This document shows, piece after piece, positions 1 through 9,025 of a stretch of 64,000 bases of DNA (position 1 is the first letter of the stretch; each line of letters starts with the position of its first letter). The stretch is taken from assembly GCA_030681615.1 (NCBI GenBank), contig JAUXSA010000195.1, positions 1 through 64,000 of the forward strand. Direction: 5' to 3'. Both the position numbers and the translations under genes were made by a program. This stretch comes from Bacteroidota bacterium. GTDB lineage: Bacteria > Bacteroidota > Bacteroidia > B-17B0 > Aurantibacillaceae. The notes beneath the pieces are model-generated. The model was not told the DNA's origin. It searched no databases and worked only from the letters and a program-made list of their open reading frames with translations.

Positions 1-233
1 TTTTCTTTTAATAATACCGTTGTGCCCGGAAACATGTGAATGGTGCAGTTCTCCTGTACATTACAGCCATCCTCAATTATAATTTGTCCCCAATCGCCTC
101 TAATGGCGGCGCCCGGACCAACATACACATCTTTTCCTATAATTACATTTCCGGTAACGGTTGCGTTTGGATGTATGAACGCGCTTTTATCTATAACCGG
201 TTTGTATCCATTAAATTCAAATATATTGGCCAT
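1..233 (-). CDS. PaaY/gamma-carbonic-anhydrase-like hexapeptide protein (N-terminal part)
   Basis: Reading the complement from the ATG at 231-233 gives a protein that runs off the left edge after about 77 residues. It begins MANIFEFNGYKPVID and continues with left-handed beta-helix hexapeptide repeats, including the family signature GPGAAIRGDWG and the stretch NVQENCTIHMFPG. That pattern is closest to PaaY/CaiE-type members of the gamma carbonic anhydrase superfamily, which are trimeric metal proteins; PaaY acts as a thioesterase in phenylacetate breakdown. The metal-binding histidines further along are outside the window, so enzyme activity cannot be judged. It is divergent from the exopolysaccharide operon at 437. 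Confidence 0.85.
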   Translation of the reverse strand, partial: MANIFEFNGYKPVIDKSAFIHPNATVTGNVIIGKDVYVGPGAAIRGDWGQIIIEDGCNVQENCTIHMFPGTTVLLKE

Positions 234-378
234 GCACTTGTATTTTTTGTAAAATTAATTTTTTTAATCTACTTCTTTTAATGTTTGTTGTACGAATATT
301 TTTAAATTAGGCCAACAGACCGATTTCGACGAAAATTAAATGTAATATACCAAAAAACGCCCTCTGTGGATATAATTT

Positions 379-416
379 TTTGATTAATAAGTAATTAGAA
401 AAAAAGACTATCTTTA
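379..416 (+). promoter_or_regulatory. possible Bacteroidota-type promoter of the exopolysaccharide operon
   Basis: A TATCTTTA box at 409-416 resembles the Bacteroidota -7 element TAnnTTTG with one mismatch. TTTG lies at 379-382, 26 bases upstream, which is longer than the usual spacing of about 19-21. The box ends about 20 bases before the ATG at 437. Tentative. Confidence 0.3.
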
Positions 417-436
417 ATGCCTATTTTAAAATTTAT

Positions 437-2548
437 ATGTTTTCGATGGATAAGGTTCCTAAAAGAACTGTTTACTCTTTTTTGCTTTTTTTTAGCGCCT
501 GGTTTTTTACCAGCGCTCAGGAAAGTAATAAAGATGAATTAGTTTCGGGCTATATAAAAGTTTTAACTACGCTCTGGGAAAGATCTAACACAAAAACATT
601 TGATAATTATATTGTTGATTCAACTTTAAGTATAAAGTCAGAGCCCTTTAAAATAGTAAGCGATTCAAATAGCCAGCAACAACAAAAAGAACAATTGCTT
701 CGCCTTAATAAATTACAACAAGCCATTAATAAAAAAGATGTTGGATTAAAATACACTTTAAATTACCAGGAAAATTTTAATTCGCCGGTGGCAGACCCCT
801 TGGAGATAGTTGTGTTTAAACGTAGGGCCGTAACGGGTATTGACTGGGATATTTTAAAGGGTGGCATTTTTGACAACCGCACAAAAAATAAAATACTAAA
901 ACTAGAGTACGAGGCATTAGAAAAAAAACAATACACAACCAGCCTGCTTGCTTTCCAGGCAAAAAATACTGAACAGCTTATTCGTCACTTTAACGCAAAA
1001 AAAATAGAGATACTTGATTCGCGCAAAAAACTAAATAACGAACAAACAGTAACCGTTGAAAAACTCTGGTCTATTAAACACATTACAAAAGATGATTATT
1101 TAAAGGCTATTCAAAACACAACCGATATTAATGCGCAGTATAATGTTTACAGGAATTATAATGAAGCCGAATTAAAGAACAGGGAGAGTTTTGATTTCGA
1201 CCTTCCTATTTTAGATATTGAGCTTGCCAAACTTTTTCAAAGTGCCGATGTTATCTCAACCGATACTTCTGTGCTTGGACCAAACAGTGAGATAGCAAAA
1301 CTAAAATCTTTATTTATAAATGAGGTTAGTTTTAGTACTTATGCACGATACAGTTATTATGATGTATATAACAGTGTTCAACCTAACAGAACATTTATGT
1401 CAGTAGGTATGAACCTTGCCGTTCCGTTAACTTTTAATCAAAAAGAAAAAAGAGAGTATTACATGTTGCAACGGCAAATGGCTGATCAAAGAGATGAAGT
1501 GGTCAATCATGACATTCAAATAAATCTTTTAAATTATTATTACGAATACCAATATAAATTAAAACAGTTTAAAAATCTTTACCATAAACGTTTGGTGTTT
1601 TTAGAATTGTTGCGTACAGAACGTGTTAAGCATGAACTCAACGATATGGAGTTTAATCCAAACACCGCTTTGTTTATTTTAGATGATTACTGGAGTAATG
1701 CTATAGAGTTGTTAGATCTTAAACAGGATATGTACAAGATACTGTTAACACTAAAAACTAAATTGCCAAACGTAAATATAACCGAATACACCAAACCGTT
1801 AAACTTAAACAACCTTAATATTGCATCATCCAACCCGCCATTTAAAGCGGTGTATGTTTGGAGCGACGCTTTTAAAAATCATTCACAAACTGTTATTAAT
1901 GAATACTGCAAAGTAAACGAGTTTAATCCTATACTTATTTCATACAACACAAACAAAATTTATTTACAGGATGTTTCGGAATTTATTTCTAATAATTATA
2001 CTTCCAATATTCATTTAATGCTTGGTAGTAATAAACTTTTAAAAACGGGCCTTAGTGGTTATTTAGATACTTTAAAGAACAACATAAAGCTTTCTTTTGT
2101 AAAAGGCATTCACCTCGATCTTGAGCCGCATACGGTACCGGGCTTTAAAGAGAATAAGGAAGCTTCTTTTGAGAATTACATAACCGTACTTAAACAGGCT
2201 AAAAAATTTGCAGATGATAATAAATTAGAATTATCTGTTTCCATCCCATTATCTTATCCTGAAAATGTATTGGAAGAAATAAATAAGAATTGTAACACGG
2301 TTTATTTAATGGCTTACGAAAATGTTGCGCCCGATTTTATAATTAAAAAATCTACAGAAGAAAAAGCAATATTAAAAACAAAATGTGTTTTAGCCCTTCG
2401 CACAAAGGATTTTGATAACAGAACTGATATGGACCAGCAATTTAAAAAACTGGGTTTCGAAAAAACAGCTTACCACGACCTCGATGACCTTATAAAATTT
2501 GACAATACAAGTATTAACGTGAAGGACGACAACAAAAAAGAAAAATGA
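437..2548 (+). CDS. TolC-like outer-membrane protein fused to a GH18-like TIM-barrel domain
   Basis: 703 residues; the true start may be the second Met (446), just before an N-terminal signal peptide ending near SAQ. Residues about 30-450 are rich in helices and coiled coil, with a beta-like stretch near 295-335 (TYARYSYYDVYN, MSVGMNLAVPL), as in TolC-type outer-membrane efflux proteins. Residues about 468-690 look like a glycoside-hydrolase-18-type barrel: strand 4 reads GIHLDLEPH (D561 and E563 of a DxE motif) and strand 6 reads VYLMAYE. The stop overlaps the start of the HlyD-like gene (ATGA). Inference: an outer-membrane exit duct for a polysaccharide, carrying its own sugar-binding or sugar-cleaving domain. 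TolC assignment is moderate; the barrel assignment rests on motifs only. Confidence 0.7.
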   Translation: MFSMDKVPKRTVYSFLLFFSAWFFTSAQESNKDELVSGYIKVLTTLWERSNTKTFDNYIVDSTLSIKSEPFKIVSDSNSQQQQKEQLLRLNKLQQAINKKDVGLKYTLNYQENFNSPVADPLEIVVFKRRAVTGIDWDILKGGIFDNRTKNKILKLEYEALEKKQYTTSLLAFQAKNTEQLIRHFNAKKIEILDSRKKLNNEQTVTVEKLWSIKHITKDDYLKAIQNTTDINAQYNVYRNYNEAELKNRESFDFDLPILDIELAKLFQSADVISTDTSVLGPNSEIAKLKSLFINEVSFSTYARYSYYDVYNSVQPNRTFMSVGMNLAVPLTFNQKEKREYYMLQRQMADQRDEVVNHDIQINLLNYYYEYQYKLKQFKNLYHKRLVFLELLRTERVKHELNDMEFNPNTALFILDDYWSNAIELLDLKQDMYKILLTLKTKLPNVNITEYTKPLNLNNLNIASSNPPFKAVYVWSDAFKNHSQTVINEYCKVNEFNPILISYNTNKIYLQDVSEFISNNYTSNIHLMLGSNKLLKTGLSGYLDTLKNNIKLSFVKGIHLDLEPHTVPGFKENKEASFENYITVLKQAKKFADDNKLELSVSIPLSYPENVLEEINKNCNTVYLMAYENVAPDFIIKKSTEEKAILKTKCVLALRTKDFDNRTDMDQQFKKLGFEKTAYHDLDDLIKFDNTSINVKDDNKKEK

Positions 2549-3669
2549 AAAGTGTAAACTTTCAAAGAAATAAAGCATTAATAAGAGTTGTTAACGAACA
2601 GCATATAAAAAAACAACGCAACTGGGACAGGATCATGTACCTTGGGTTGCTTGGTTTTTTCCTGATCTTTGTTATTTATTATGTTGCTTCAAAATATTTA
2701 TTCATACACGCATACGGACATGTGATAATTGAGAGCACGCGTATACGACTTACTGATGATGCCAGGATAATTGAATTTTTTGTACAAGAAGGCGACCGGA
2801 TAAAAAAGAACGATACACTTTTTTCTTATGCGTTAGACCGGGATGATGACATTAGCGGAAATTCTTCTTATGCTCAGTCAGTAAACATTGGCTCTATTAT
2901 GGGGGGTTCGCGTGATGACTGGTGGGTAAAAGAAATATACGCCTTAAAGAAAAAAATTGCGCTCAACAATATTGATATGTCTGAGAATGATAATTTAGTA
3001 TCAGGATACAAAAAAGAAATTAAACGCGTATCAAACGAAGTTATTTTAGATGTGTTGCCAAAATCGCGTTTAGAGTTTCTTCAAAATGAAATTATTACCT
3101 TAAATACAGAAAATAAAAAACTGGATAAAGAGAACAGGGAATTAAATTCATTAATGAAAACCCTTGGCCCTTCCAAAAGTCAGAAAAGTATTAATGGGGT
3201 AAATATTCGTTCAAGAAAAGGCAATGGTGTTGGGGACAAAGAAGGGGTGAGTAAATTAGATTTTAGTGAAGAATTATTAACGCAGGCAAAATATTTTAGA
3301 TCGCCAATGAATGGTATTGCTACCCGCATTTATATACACGGATACGAAACAGCTTTAAAAACCGAAGAGATAATGGCTTTACATGAAGCGCAACCCGCTT
3401 ACATTAAAGCCTATTTTGAACAGGAAGACCTGCGCTATTTTAAAGAGGGCGATCTTTTCTCGATCGAATTTCCGGATGGCACTGTTAGCAAAGGTATCTT
3501 AAGGCGTTTTTATATTGCCACTTATACCTTGCCGGAAGAGTTCCAGAAAAAATATGAACCAACAACCAGAAGTATTGCTGCAGATATTTACCCATTGGAT
3601 ACTTTAGAAATTAAAAAATGGAAAACCTTCTACAAAATGAGTGTAGACATTTCTAAATTAAAACTTTAA
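2545..3669 (+). CDS. HlyD-like membrane fusion (periplasmic adaptor) protein
   Basis: 374 residues. There is a short cytoplasmic N-terminus, one membrane helix at about residues 31-50, then a lipoyl-like half-motif (IIEFFVQEGDRIKKNDTLF), a periplasmic coiled coil at about 150-215, a second lipoyl-like half (YFRSPMNGIATRIYIHGY), and a beta-barrel-like C-terminus (AYIKAYFEQEDLRYFKEGD). This is the order found in HlyD/EmrA-type adaptors that connect an inner-membrane machine to TolC. It overlaps the TolC-like gene by four bases and is followed after six bases by the TackOD1 gene, so translation is probably coupled. The inner-membrane partner here is most likely the glycosyltransferase at 5112, since no ABC transporter is present. 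Confidence 0.8.
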   Translation: MKSVNFQRNKALIRVVNEQHIKKQRNWDRIMYLGLLGFFLIFVIYYVASKYLFIHAYGHVIIESTRIRLTDDARIIEFFVQEGDRIKKNDTLFSYALDRDDDISGNSSYAQSVNIGSIMGGSRDDWWVKEIYALKKKIALNNIDMSENDNLVSGYKKEIKRVSNEVILDVLPKSRLEFLQNEIITLNTENKKLDKENRELNSLMKTLGPSKSQKSINGVNIRSRKGNGVGDKEGVSKLDFSEELLTQAKYFRSPMNGIATRIYIHGYETALKTEEIMALHEAQPAYIKAYFEQEDLRYFKEGDLFSIEFPDGTVSKGILRRFYIATYTLPEEFQKKYEPTTRSIAADIYPLDTLEIKKWKTFYKMSVDISKLKL

Positions 3670-3675
3670 CCAACG

Positions 3676-5115
3676 ATGGACGCGTTAGTAAAAAATAAAT
3701 TTGAGTTTAACAACAATGTATTAAATTTTTCTAATAAATCATTTTATTATTTAGAAAGTTTTAGTGCGATGAAAATTGATGCGCTAAATAAATACGACGC
3801 CATTATTCTGGATGCGCGTGATGTTGAGTTTGCGAGGATCATTCTAAAAAAATTCAGAAGCTCGTCTAATGTTGAATTTTATTTAAAGCCCATTTTTTTA
3901 ATTAACGCCAAAGCAAACGAAGATCCATTATTAAAAGAATTAATTGACGGCATTATTGTTTCTTTCGATCAAATTCCTGAAACAATAAACGATATTAACC
4001 AGATAAGCATAAAGATCGCGCAGCTGGAAAGCTCTACCTCTAATTCGTTTGAAGTACAGTTATTTAAAAAAGTATTGAACTTTATGTTCACGCGCGAAAC
4101 AAATACCTTTACCCCCTACCCCGATATTCTTTCGTCTATTGGTTATTGTTACCCAACCATATCTGTAAATTTTGAAACCTTTGAAGAAGCAAAAGTTTTA
4201 GAATTATTGGAGTGGGCCGAAAAAGAAAATTTGATATGGCCCGATTTTTTAGACCGCGTTTATTTGTGCAGCAACTGTAAGAACGGGCATTTATCATATA
4301 GAGAGATCTGTCCTAATTGTGATTCGGCAAACATGCGTTCTGAAGATCTTGTGCATCATTTCCCTTGCGGGTATATTGGGGCCATTAGCGATTTTAAAAA
4401 TAATGTAGATACGGTTTTAAATTGCCCTAAGTGTACAAAGAATCTACGACACATTGGAGTGGATTACGATAAACCTTCAATCATCAATCACTGTCAAAAT
4501 TGTAACGAGGTTTTCCAGGATTATTTGGTAAAAGCAAAATGCGCGCATTGTAAAACGGATACGGATGTACAATTCTTACTCTCAAAAAACATTAACGTTT
4601 ATAAATTAACCAAAAAAGGAAGAACGGCTGCCGTTGGTGGAATTTCTGCTTCTGATTTTTCGTTAAGCAACGAGGTGTTTGGCACCGTTAATTTAAAAAC
4701 ATTTGCTACCATGATGCATTATGAGCAGGAGCGTATAAAAAACAATCCTGCATTAAATGCCAATGTTGTAATTATTTATATTGAAAATATTTTTGATCTC
4801 TATCGTAAAATTGGAAAGTCGAAAGAGCGTGAGCTTTTAGCGGAGTTCGTAAATATTGTAAGAGATAATATTACGCCGGCAGATTTTATTTGTATCAATA
4901 ATCCTTCTGTTTTAAGCGTGTGTATTAATGATACCCCTTTACAGAACGCGCAAATAATGGTAATGAAAATTACCGATAAGCTGGAAGAATTAGTATACAA
5001 TAATTTTGACCGCTTTGCTTTAAATGTATTTACGCAAACTGTTGAGTTAAGTAAAGAACAATCTTTTGATAAACAACTTCACGTGCTTATTAAAGAAATA
5101 GTTGAGAAAGGATGA
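3676..5115 (+). CDS. Receiver-like / TackOD1 zinc-binding / degenerate GGDEF regulatory protein
   Basis: 479 residues, no signal peptide, so cytoplasmic. Residues about 1-115 resemble a pseudo-receiver fold (KYDAIILDARD, then YLKPIFLINAKA). Residues about 185-295 match the TackOD1 metal-binding domain: paired cysteines C198/C201, C212/C215, C250/C253, C273/C276 and C289/C292, plus HHFPCGYIG (C231) and the characteristic LRHIGVDYDKP. The last 140 residues look like a GGDEF-type domain in which the catalytic GGDEF motif is absent (CINNPSVLSVCIND occupies that position), so diguanylate cyclase activity is not expected. Inference: it senses a signal or c-di-GMP and controls the synthase encoded next, comparable in logic to PelD. 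It overlaps the next gene by four bases. Confidence 0.72.
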   Translation: MDALVKNKFEFNNNVLNFSNKSFYYLESFSAMKIDALNKYDAIILDARDVEFARIILKKFRSSSNVEFYLKPIFLINAKANEDPLLKELIDGIIVSFDQIPETINDINQISIKIAQLESSTSNSFEVQLFKKVLNFMFTRETNTFTPYPDILSSIGYCYPTISVNFETFEEAKVLELLEWAEKENLIWPDFLDRVYLCSNCKNGHLSYREICPNCDSANMRSEDLVHHFPCGYIGAISDFKNNVDTVLNCPKCTKNLRHIGVDYDKPSIINHCQNCNEVFQDYLVKAKCAHCKTDTDVQFLLSKNINVYKLTKKGRTAAVGGISASDFSLSNEVFGTVNLKTFATMMHYEQERIKNNPALNANVVIIYIENIFDLYRKIGKSKERELLAEFVNIVRDNITPADFICINNPSVLSVCINDTPLQNAQIMVMKITDKLEELVYNNFDRFALNVFTQTVELSKEQSFDKQLHVLIKEIVEKG

Positions 5116-6422
5116 TAGACGCGTTTGATGAATTTTTAAATTATATTACCACTGTTGGTCCGTTAAAACTATTACGGATCTTTTGGTTCTTTGTTTTTTT
5201 TGAATTTGCGCGTTTTTTTATTTTTGAATTAGCTGTTGTTATCGTTTGGAAATTAAGAGAGCCCGTTCGTAAAAAATTATATGCAAACGCCCGCAGAAGA
5301 TTGTTCATTGAAAGGCCGCTGGTCTCTATAATTGTACCGGGCAAAAATGAAGGACTTCATATTTACAAATTAGCCAACTCGCTTAAAGAGCAAACCTATA
5401 AGAACTTTGAGTTTATTGTTATTGACGACGGGTCGGATGATGATACCGAACGTATTTGTAAAAGTTTACAAAAGAATGGTTTCATTGATCTCTTTCTTAG
5501 AAATGAAGTACGTGGTGGAAAAGCTTCTGCCGCAAATTTAGGTTACCGTTTTTCGAAGGGAAAAATTATTGTGCATTTAGATGCCGATTGTAGTTACGAT
5601 AACGATGCGCTTGAAAAAATTATTATTCCTTTTTATTTAGATGATAATGTTGGTTCTGTTGGTGGAAATATTTTAGTAAGGAATTACAGGGAGAATCTTT
5701 GCACTACTTTACAAGCCATAGAATATTCAGATACCATTTCTGTTGGAAGGATCACTTCCAGCGCGTTAGGCATTTACCGTGTGGTATCTGGCGCCTTTGG
5801 TGCCTTTAAACGCGAAGCTTTGGATCGTGTTGGCGGTTGGGATATTGGCCCTGGTTTAGATGGCGACATTACGGTTAAATTAAGAAAGTTAGGATACAGA
5901 ATTGTTTTTGAACCCGAAGCAATTTGCCAGACAAGCGTACCAAATACATTTAAAAAATTAGTGAAACAGCGTTTGCGTTGGGATAAATCCATCATTCGTT
6001 TTAGGGTACGTAAACACCGCGATGTGTTTTATCCAAATGCTACTTTTAGTTTTTCTAACTTTGTTTCAAGCGCCGAAAACATTACTTACAATTTATTATT
6101 GAATATAAAATGGTGGTTGTATCTGGTAGATATGGTTATGAATTATACATCGCTTTTGTGGTTTATTTTTCCATTTAATATTTTATTGTACACCATAAAT
6201 AATTTTTTAAAGTTCCTTGTGTTCTCTTTATTTAGAACCAGGAAGAACGCACCGGTTATTTATTTTGTGCCTTATTTGCCCTGTATGGTTATTTATTTTG
6301 GTTATTATTTACGACTGGTTAGATCGGTAGCATACATACAGGAATTCTTCTTTAAACGTTCTTATAAAGATGCCTGGAACCCTCCTAAATCGTCGAGTCA
6401 CGCAAAAGAACTGGGAATTTAA
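5112..6422 (+). CDS. Processive family-2 glycosyltransferase (exopolysaccharide synthase)
   Basis: 436 residues. An N-terminal membrane helix (about 22-45) precedes a GT-A domain with the complete motif set of processive beta-glycosyltransferases such as BcsA, PgaC and hyaluronan synthase: D105/D106 in VIDDGSD, D157-A-D159, the general-base region D250/D252 in GLDGDIT, and Q286-R-L-R-W290 for product binding. At least three membrane helices follow (about 325-415). Such enzymes polymerise and translocate a glycan across the inner membrane from UDP-sugars. It is the last gene of a tightly spaced four-gene operon with TolC-like, HlyD-like and TackOD1 proteins, supporting an envelope-spanning polysaccharide export complex. 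The sugar cannot be told from sequence; there is no PilZ domain. Confidence 0.88.
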   Translation: MIDAFDEFLNYITTVGPLKLLRIFWFFVFFEFARFFIFELAVVIVWKLREPVRKKLYANARRRLFIERPLVSIIVPGKNEGLHIYKLANSLKEQTYKNFEFIVIDDGSDDDTERICKSLQKNGFIDLFLRNEVRGGKASAANLGYRFSKGKIIVHLDADCSYDNDALEKIIIPFYLDDNVGSVGGNILVRNYRENLCTTLQAIEYSDTISVGRITSSALGIYRVVSGAFGAFKREALDRVGGWDIGPGLDGDITVKLRKLGYRIVFEPEAICQTSVPNTFKKLVKQRLRWDKSIIRFRVRKHRDVFYPNATFSFSNFVSSAENITYNLLLNIKWWLYLVDMVMNYTSLLWFIFPFNILLYTINNFLKFLVFSLFRTRKNAPVIYFVPYLPCMVIYFGYYLRLVRSVAYIQEFFFKRSYKDAWNPPKSSSHAKELGI

Positions 6423-6458
6423 ATTAAAACTACCCCGGTTTGTCTATTTTACCTGCGG

Positions 6459-8099
6459 TTAAACGATCTCCGCTTTACTCGTACCATTATATTGTATCAC
6501 TAAATTGTGTTCTTCTTTTTTAATTTTATTCTCGCTTGAGAAAGTGGCGTAATTAAAATTCAAAGGTAAAATAACGTAACGGTATTTATGGTGGTTTAAT
6601 TTGCGCTGTTCTATTAATTTAAATTTATCGCTGTGGTTTATTTCTTCTAAAAATAATTCTTTTGGTTTTACTTTAAAGTGCAAATAATAGTCTACCGCAA
6701 TTAATTGTTTAATTACAGGGTCGTTATTGTATTCTTTATCTACAAAAGCGGTCATAATATCAAACACATCGGTTAACGAATATTTGTGGTAATCGCGCTG
6801 GGTGCCAAAATAAATACCAAGGCCTAATAAAAAATCGAAAATGCTGTAATGCGTTGCAACGTATTTTAATGTGTTCACTGCTTTTTTGCCGTTCCAGTAA
6901 ATTTCCAAAGCGTGCTCTAATTTTACAATATCTGCTAATTGTTCTTTAGTTAAATAATTGCTTTCAATAATTTGGTAGGGCGGCATTGGATCAAATACAA
7001 AACCATGTTCTTTATACTTATCTCTAACAGGTGTGCCTTTTAAGAATTTTAAAAAACCCAATTGCATTTCGGGTGCAAACAATTTAAATACTTCTTCAAT
7101 ACTGTATTTAATATCGCTCCATTCATCTAGCGCTAAACCAACAATAAGATCAAGGTGCATTTCTATTTTATAATCCAGCTGCTGAATAATGCTTTTTGTT
7201 TTTTCGAAACTTTGTTTACGGCTTACCTGCAGGTTTGCTTTTTGGTTTACGGTTTGTATGCCAATCTCAAAACGAAATAACCCTTTAGGAACAAATTCGT
7301 GAATGAACTTTATAATATCCGGATGTAAAATATCAGCCGTAATTTCAAACTGAAAAACATTTTGCGGACGATGGTTCTCTAAAATAAATTTAAAGATATC
7401 GATCGTAAAATCGCGCTTAATATTAAAGGTGCGGTCTAAGAACTTTACCACCTTGCCGTGTTGCATCATAAACAACAAAGTTGCTTTAATGCTTGCGTTT
7501 GGTAAATAACGTACTTTATTATCGAGACTTGCTAAACAGAATTCACATTTATAAGGACAACCGCGAGAGGTTTCTATATATAAAACTTTATTGCCTAACG
7601 ATTCAACATCATCAAACTGGTAAGGCATACTGTTCTCAAAATTCTTAAGATCGAACATGGGCGCTTGTGCATTGACAAGCACTTTTCCTTCAACCTTTCT
7701 TACAAGGCTGGGTACATTTTCAACATTTGGAAATGAAGTTATAAATTCTTTAAAAGGTGTTTCGCCCTCGCCTATTATAATATAGTCTACTTCGTTTAAA
7801 GCAATTACATCGTTGTACTCGTAACTTACTTCGGGGCCGCCTAATAAAATTTTTGTGTTAGGGTTAACCGCTTTTATTTTTTTTATTACCTCTAATGTTT
7901 GCGTAATGTTCCAGATATAACAACTAAATGCAACAATATCAAATTGGGCGCATTCTTTGGCAATATCTTCTTTGGGTTCTTTAATGGTAAATTCTTTCCA
8001 TTCAAGTCCTTTATGCGCATGGTTTAATTCATACAATAATCTTATTGCAAGATTTGTATGAATGTATTTGGCATTAAGCGTTGTAAGTAGTATGCGCAT
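6459..8099 (-). CDS. B12-binding-domain radical SAM protein (DUF4080-type)
   Basis: 546 residues. Residues 1-125 form a cobalamin-binding-like Rossmann domain (MRILLTTLNAKYIHTN, then ILLGGPEVSYEY and IIIGEGETPF). The radical SAM core follows, with the [4Fe-4S] ligands C181, C185 and C188 in SRGCPYKCEFC. The C-terminal part resembles the DUF4080 region seen in this family. These enzymes use S-adenosylmethionine radical chemistry, often with B12; the substrate of this subgroup is unknown. It is convergent with the exopolysaccharide operon and divergent from the OmpA-like gene, so it is likely transcribed alone. Confidence 0.88.
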   Translation of the reverse strand: MRILLTTLNAKYIHTNLAIRLLYELNHAHKGLEWKEFTIKEPKEDIAKECAQFDIVAFSCYIWNITQTLEVIKKIKAVNPNTKILLGGPEVSYEYNDVIALNEVDYIIIGEGETPFKEFITSFPNVENVPSLVRKVEGKVLVNAQAPMFDLKNFENSMPYQFDDVESLGNKVLYIETSRGCPYKCEFCLASLDNKVRYLPNASIKATLLFMMQHGKVVKFLDRTFNIKRDFTIDIFKFILENHRPQNVFQFEITADILHPDIIKFIHEFVPKGLFRFEIGIQTVNQKANLQVSRKQSFEKTKSIIQQLDYKIEMHLDLIVGLALDEWSDIKYSIEEVFKLFAPEMQLGFLKFLKGTPVRDKYKEHGFVFDPMPPYQIIESNYLTKEQLADIVKLEHALEIYWNGKKAVNTLKYVATHYSIFDFLLGLGIYFGTQRDYHKYSLTDVFDIMTAFVDKEYNNDPVIKQLIAVDYYLHFKVKPKELFLEEINHSDKFKLIEQRKLNHHKYRYVILPLNFNYATFSSENKIKKEEHNLVIQYNGTSKAEIV

Positions 8100-8159
8100 C
8101 CTACTGTAAAGATACGGTTTTAGGATATCTAAAATAACTAAATGTTTAATTGTATGAAA

Positions 8160-8222
8160 CTACCGTATTGTGAGCGGTAGGCTAAAATTTCTTAATTCCT
8201 TTGACAGCAAGGCTTTCAAAGG
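8160..8222. repeat. Two short hairpins in a divergent intergenic region
   Basis: CTACCG (8160-8165) pairs with CGGTAG (8175-8180), and CCTTTGA (8198-8204) pairs with TCAAAGG (8216-8222). They lie between the divergent radical SAM gene and OmpA-like gene, so they could be operators or part of a leader. Neither is followed by a T-run, so they are not simple terminators. Confidence 0.4.
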
Positions 8223-8361
8223 AGTATTTAAAGTTTAAACGCATCATTCATCTACAAAAACTTTCAAAATCTTACATGTGTAGTTTTGTTTTTGCCATTT
8301 GATTTTAAGGCGCTTACACCCTGCCTACCTTTACACTATGGAACCAAATAAAAAATACATT

Positions 8362-9003
8362 ATGAAAAAAAACATTTACACTATTGTGCTAAACGGTCTA
8401 CTGCTTATCCCAACTTTAAACTATAGCCAAACAACCTCAAAAGGGTTTGCGATAAGTTTTAATTCATATTTTTCAAAAGGAGAAGGGCCCGCTTATTTTA
8501 CCCCAATAAATGCGCACACAGATACATACACCATCAATTTATTAGGAACGCATACATCTTTAAATAATGGGCTAATCGGTGTTTCAGACACAAAAGAAAA
8601 AAATAACCATTTTAAAGATCTTTCGGTTGCTTCAATAAATTCTGACAAATCATTAAGTGTTATCTTTTTTAACTTCAATGATTTTGATCTAAAAGAAAGT
8701 ACTACTACTGAGTTAGATCATATTGCAACTGCTTTAAAAGAATCACCATACACGCACCTCGAAATTTCGGGACATGGAGACAATATTGGTACAGAAAAAT
8801 ATAATTATGAATTAGCACAAAAAAGAATTGACGCTATTTTAAGTTATTTTAAAAAAAATCCAGCGTTTGATGAAAAACGTATTGTTGTAAAAAATTATGG
8901 TGAAACCATTCCGCTTGCCGGTAACGAAACAGAAAACGGTCGCGCTTTAAACCGCAGGGTAGAAATAGCCATCAAAACCAAGCTTTCATTTACAACTAAA
9001 TAA
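8362..9003 (+). CDS. OmpA-family exported protein
   Basis: 213 residues from the ATG at 8362, chosen because it gives a clean signal peptide (MKKNIYTIVLNGLLLIP); an upstream ATG at 8338 is also in frame. Residues about 100-205 are an OmpA C-terminal peptidoglycan-binding domain: FNFNDFDLKEST, then ISGHGDNIGTEKYNYELAQ and a terminal NRRVEI. The usual role is to anchor the outer membrane or an associated complex to peptidoglycan. The region between signal peptide and OmpA domain is unassigned. A TACCTTTA box at 8326-8333, with TTTG at 8298-8301, is a plausible promoter and favours the 8362 start. A strong terminator follows. Confidence 0.85.
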   Translation: MKKNIYTIVLNGLLLIPTLNYSQTTSKGFAISFNSYFSKGEGPAYFTPINAHTDTYTINLLGTHTSLNNGLIGVSDTKEKNNHFKDLSVASINSDKSLSVIFFNFNDFDLKESTTTELDHIATALKESPYTHLEISGHGDNIGTEKYNYELAQKRIDAILSYFKKNPAFDEKRIVVKNYGETIPLAGNETENGRALNRRVEIAIKTKLSFTTK

Positions 9004-9025
9004 AATATTTGGTGTATAAGGTAGG

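Noticed and set aside
36-281. Plus-strand open frames at the left edge
   Set aside because: Opposite-strand shadow of the PaaY-like gene.
365-373. TGTGGATAT, resembling a DnaA box, in the 234-436 intergenic region
   Set aside because: Single site with one mismatch and no second copy nearby; not enough to call an origin there.
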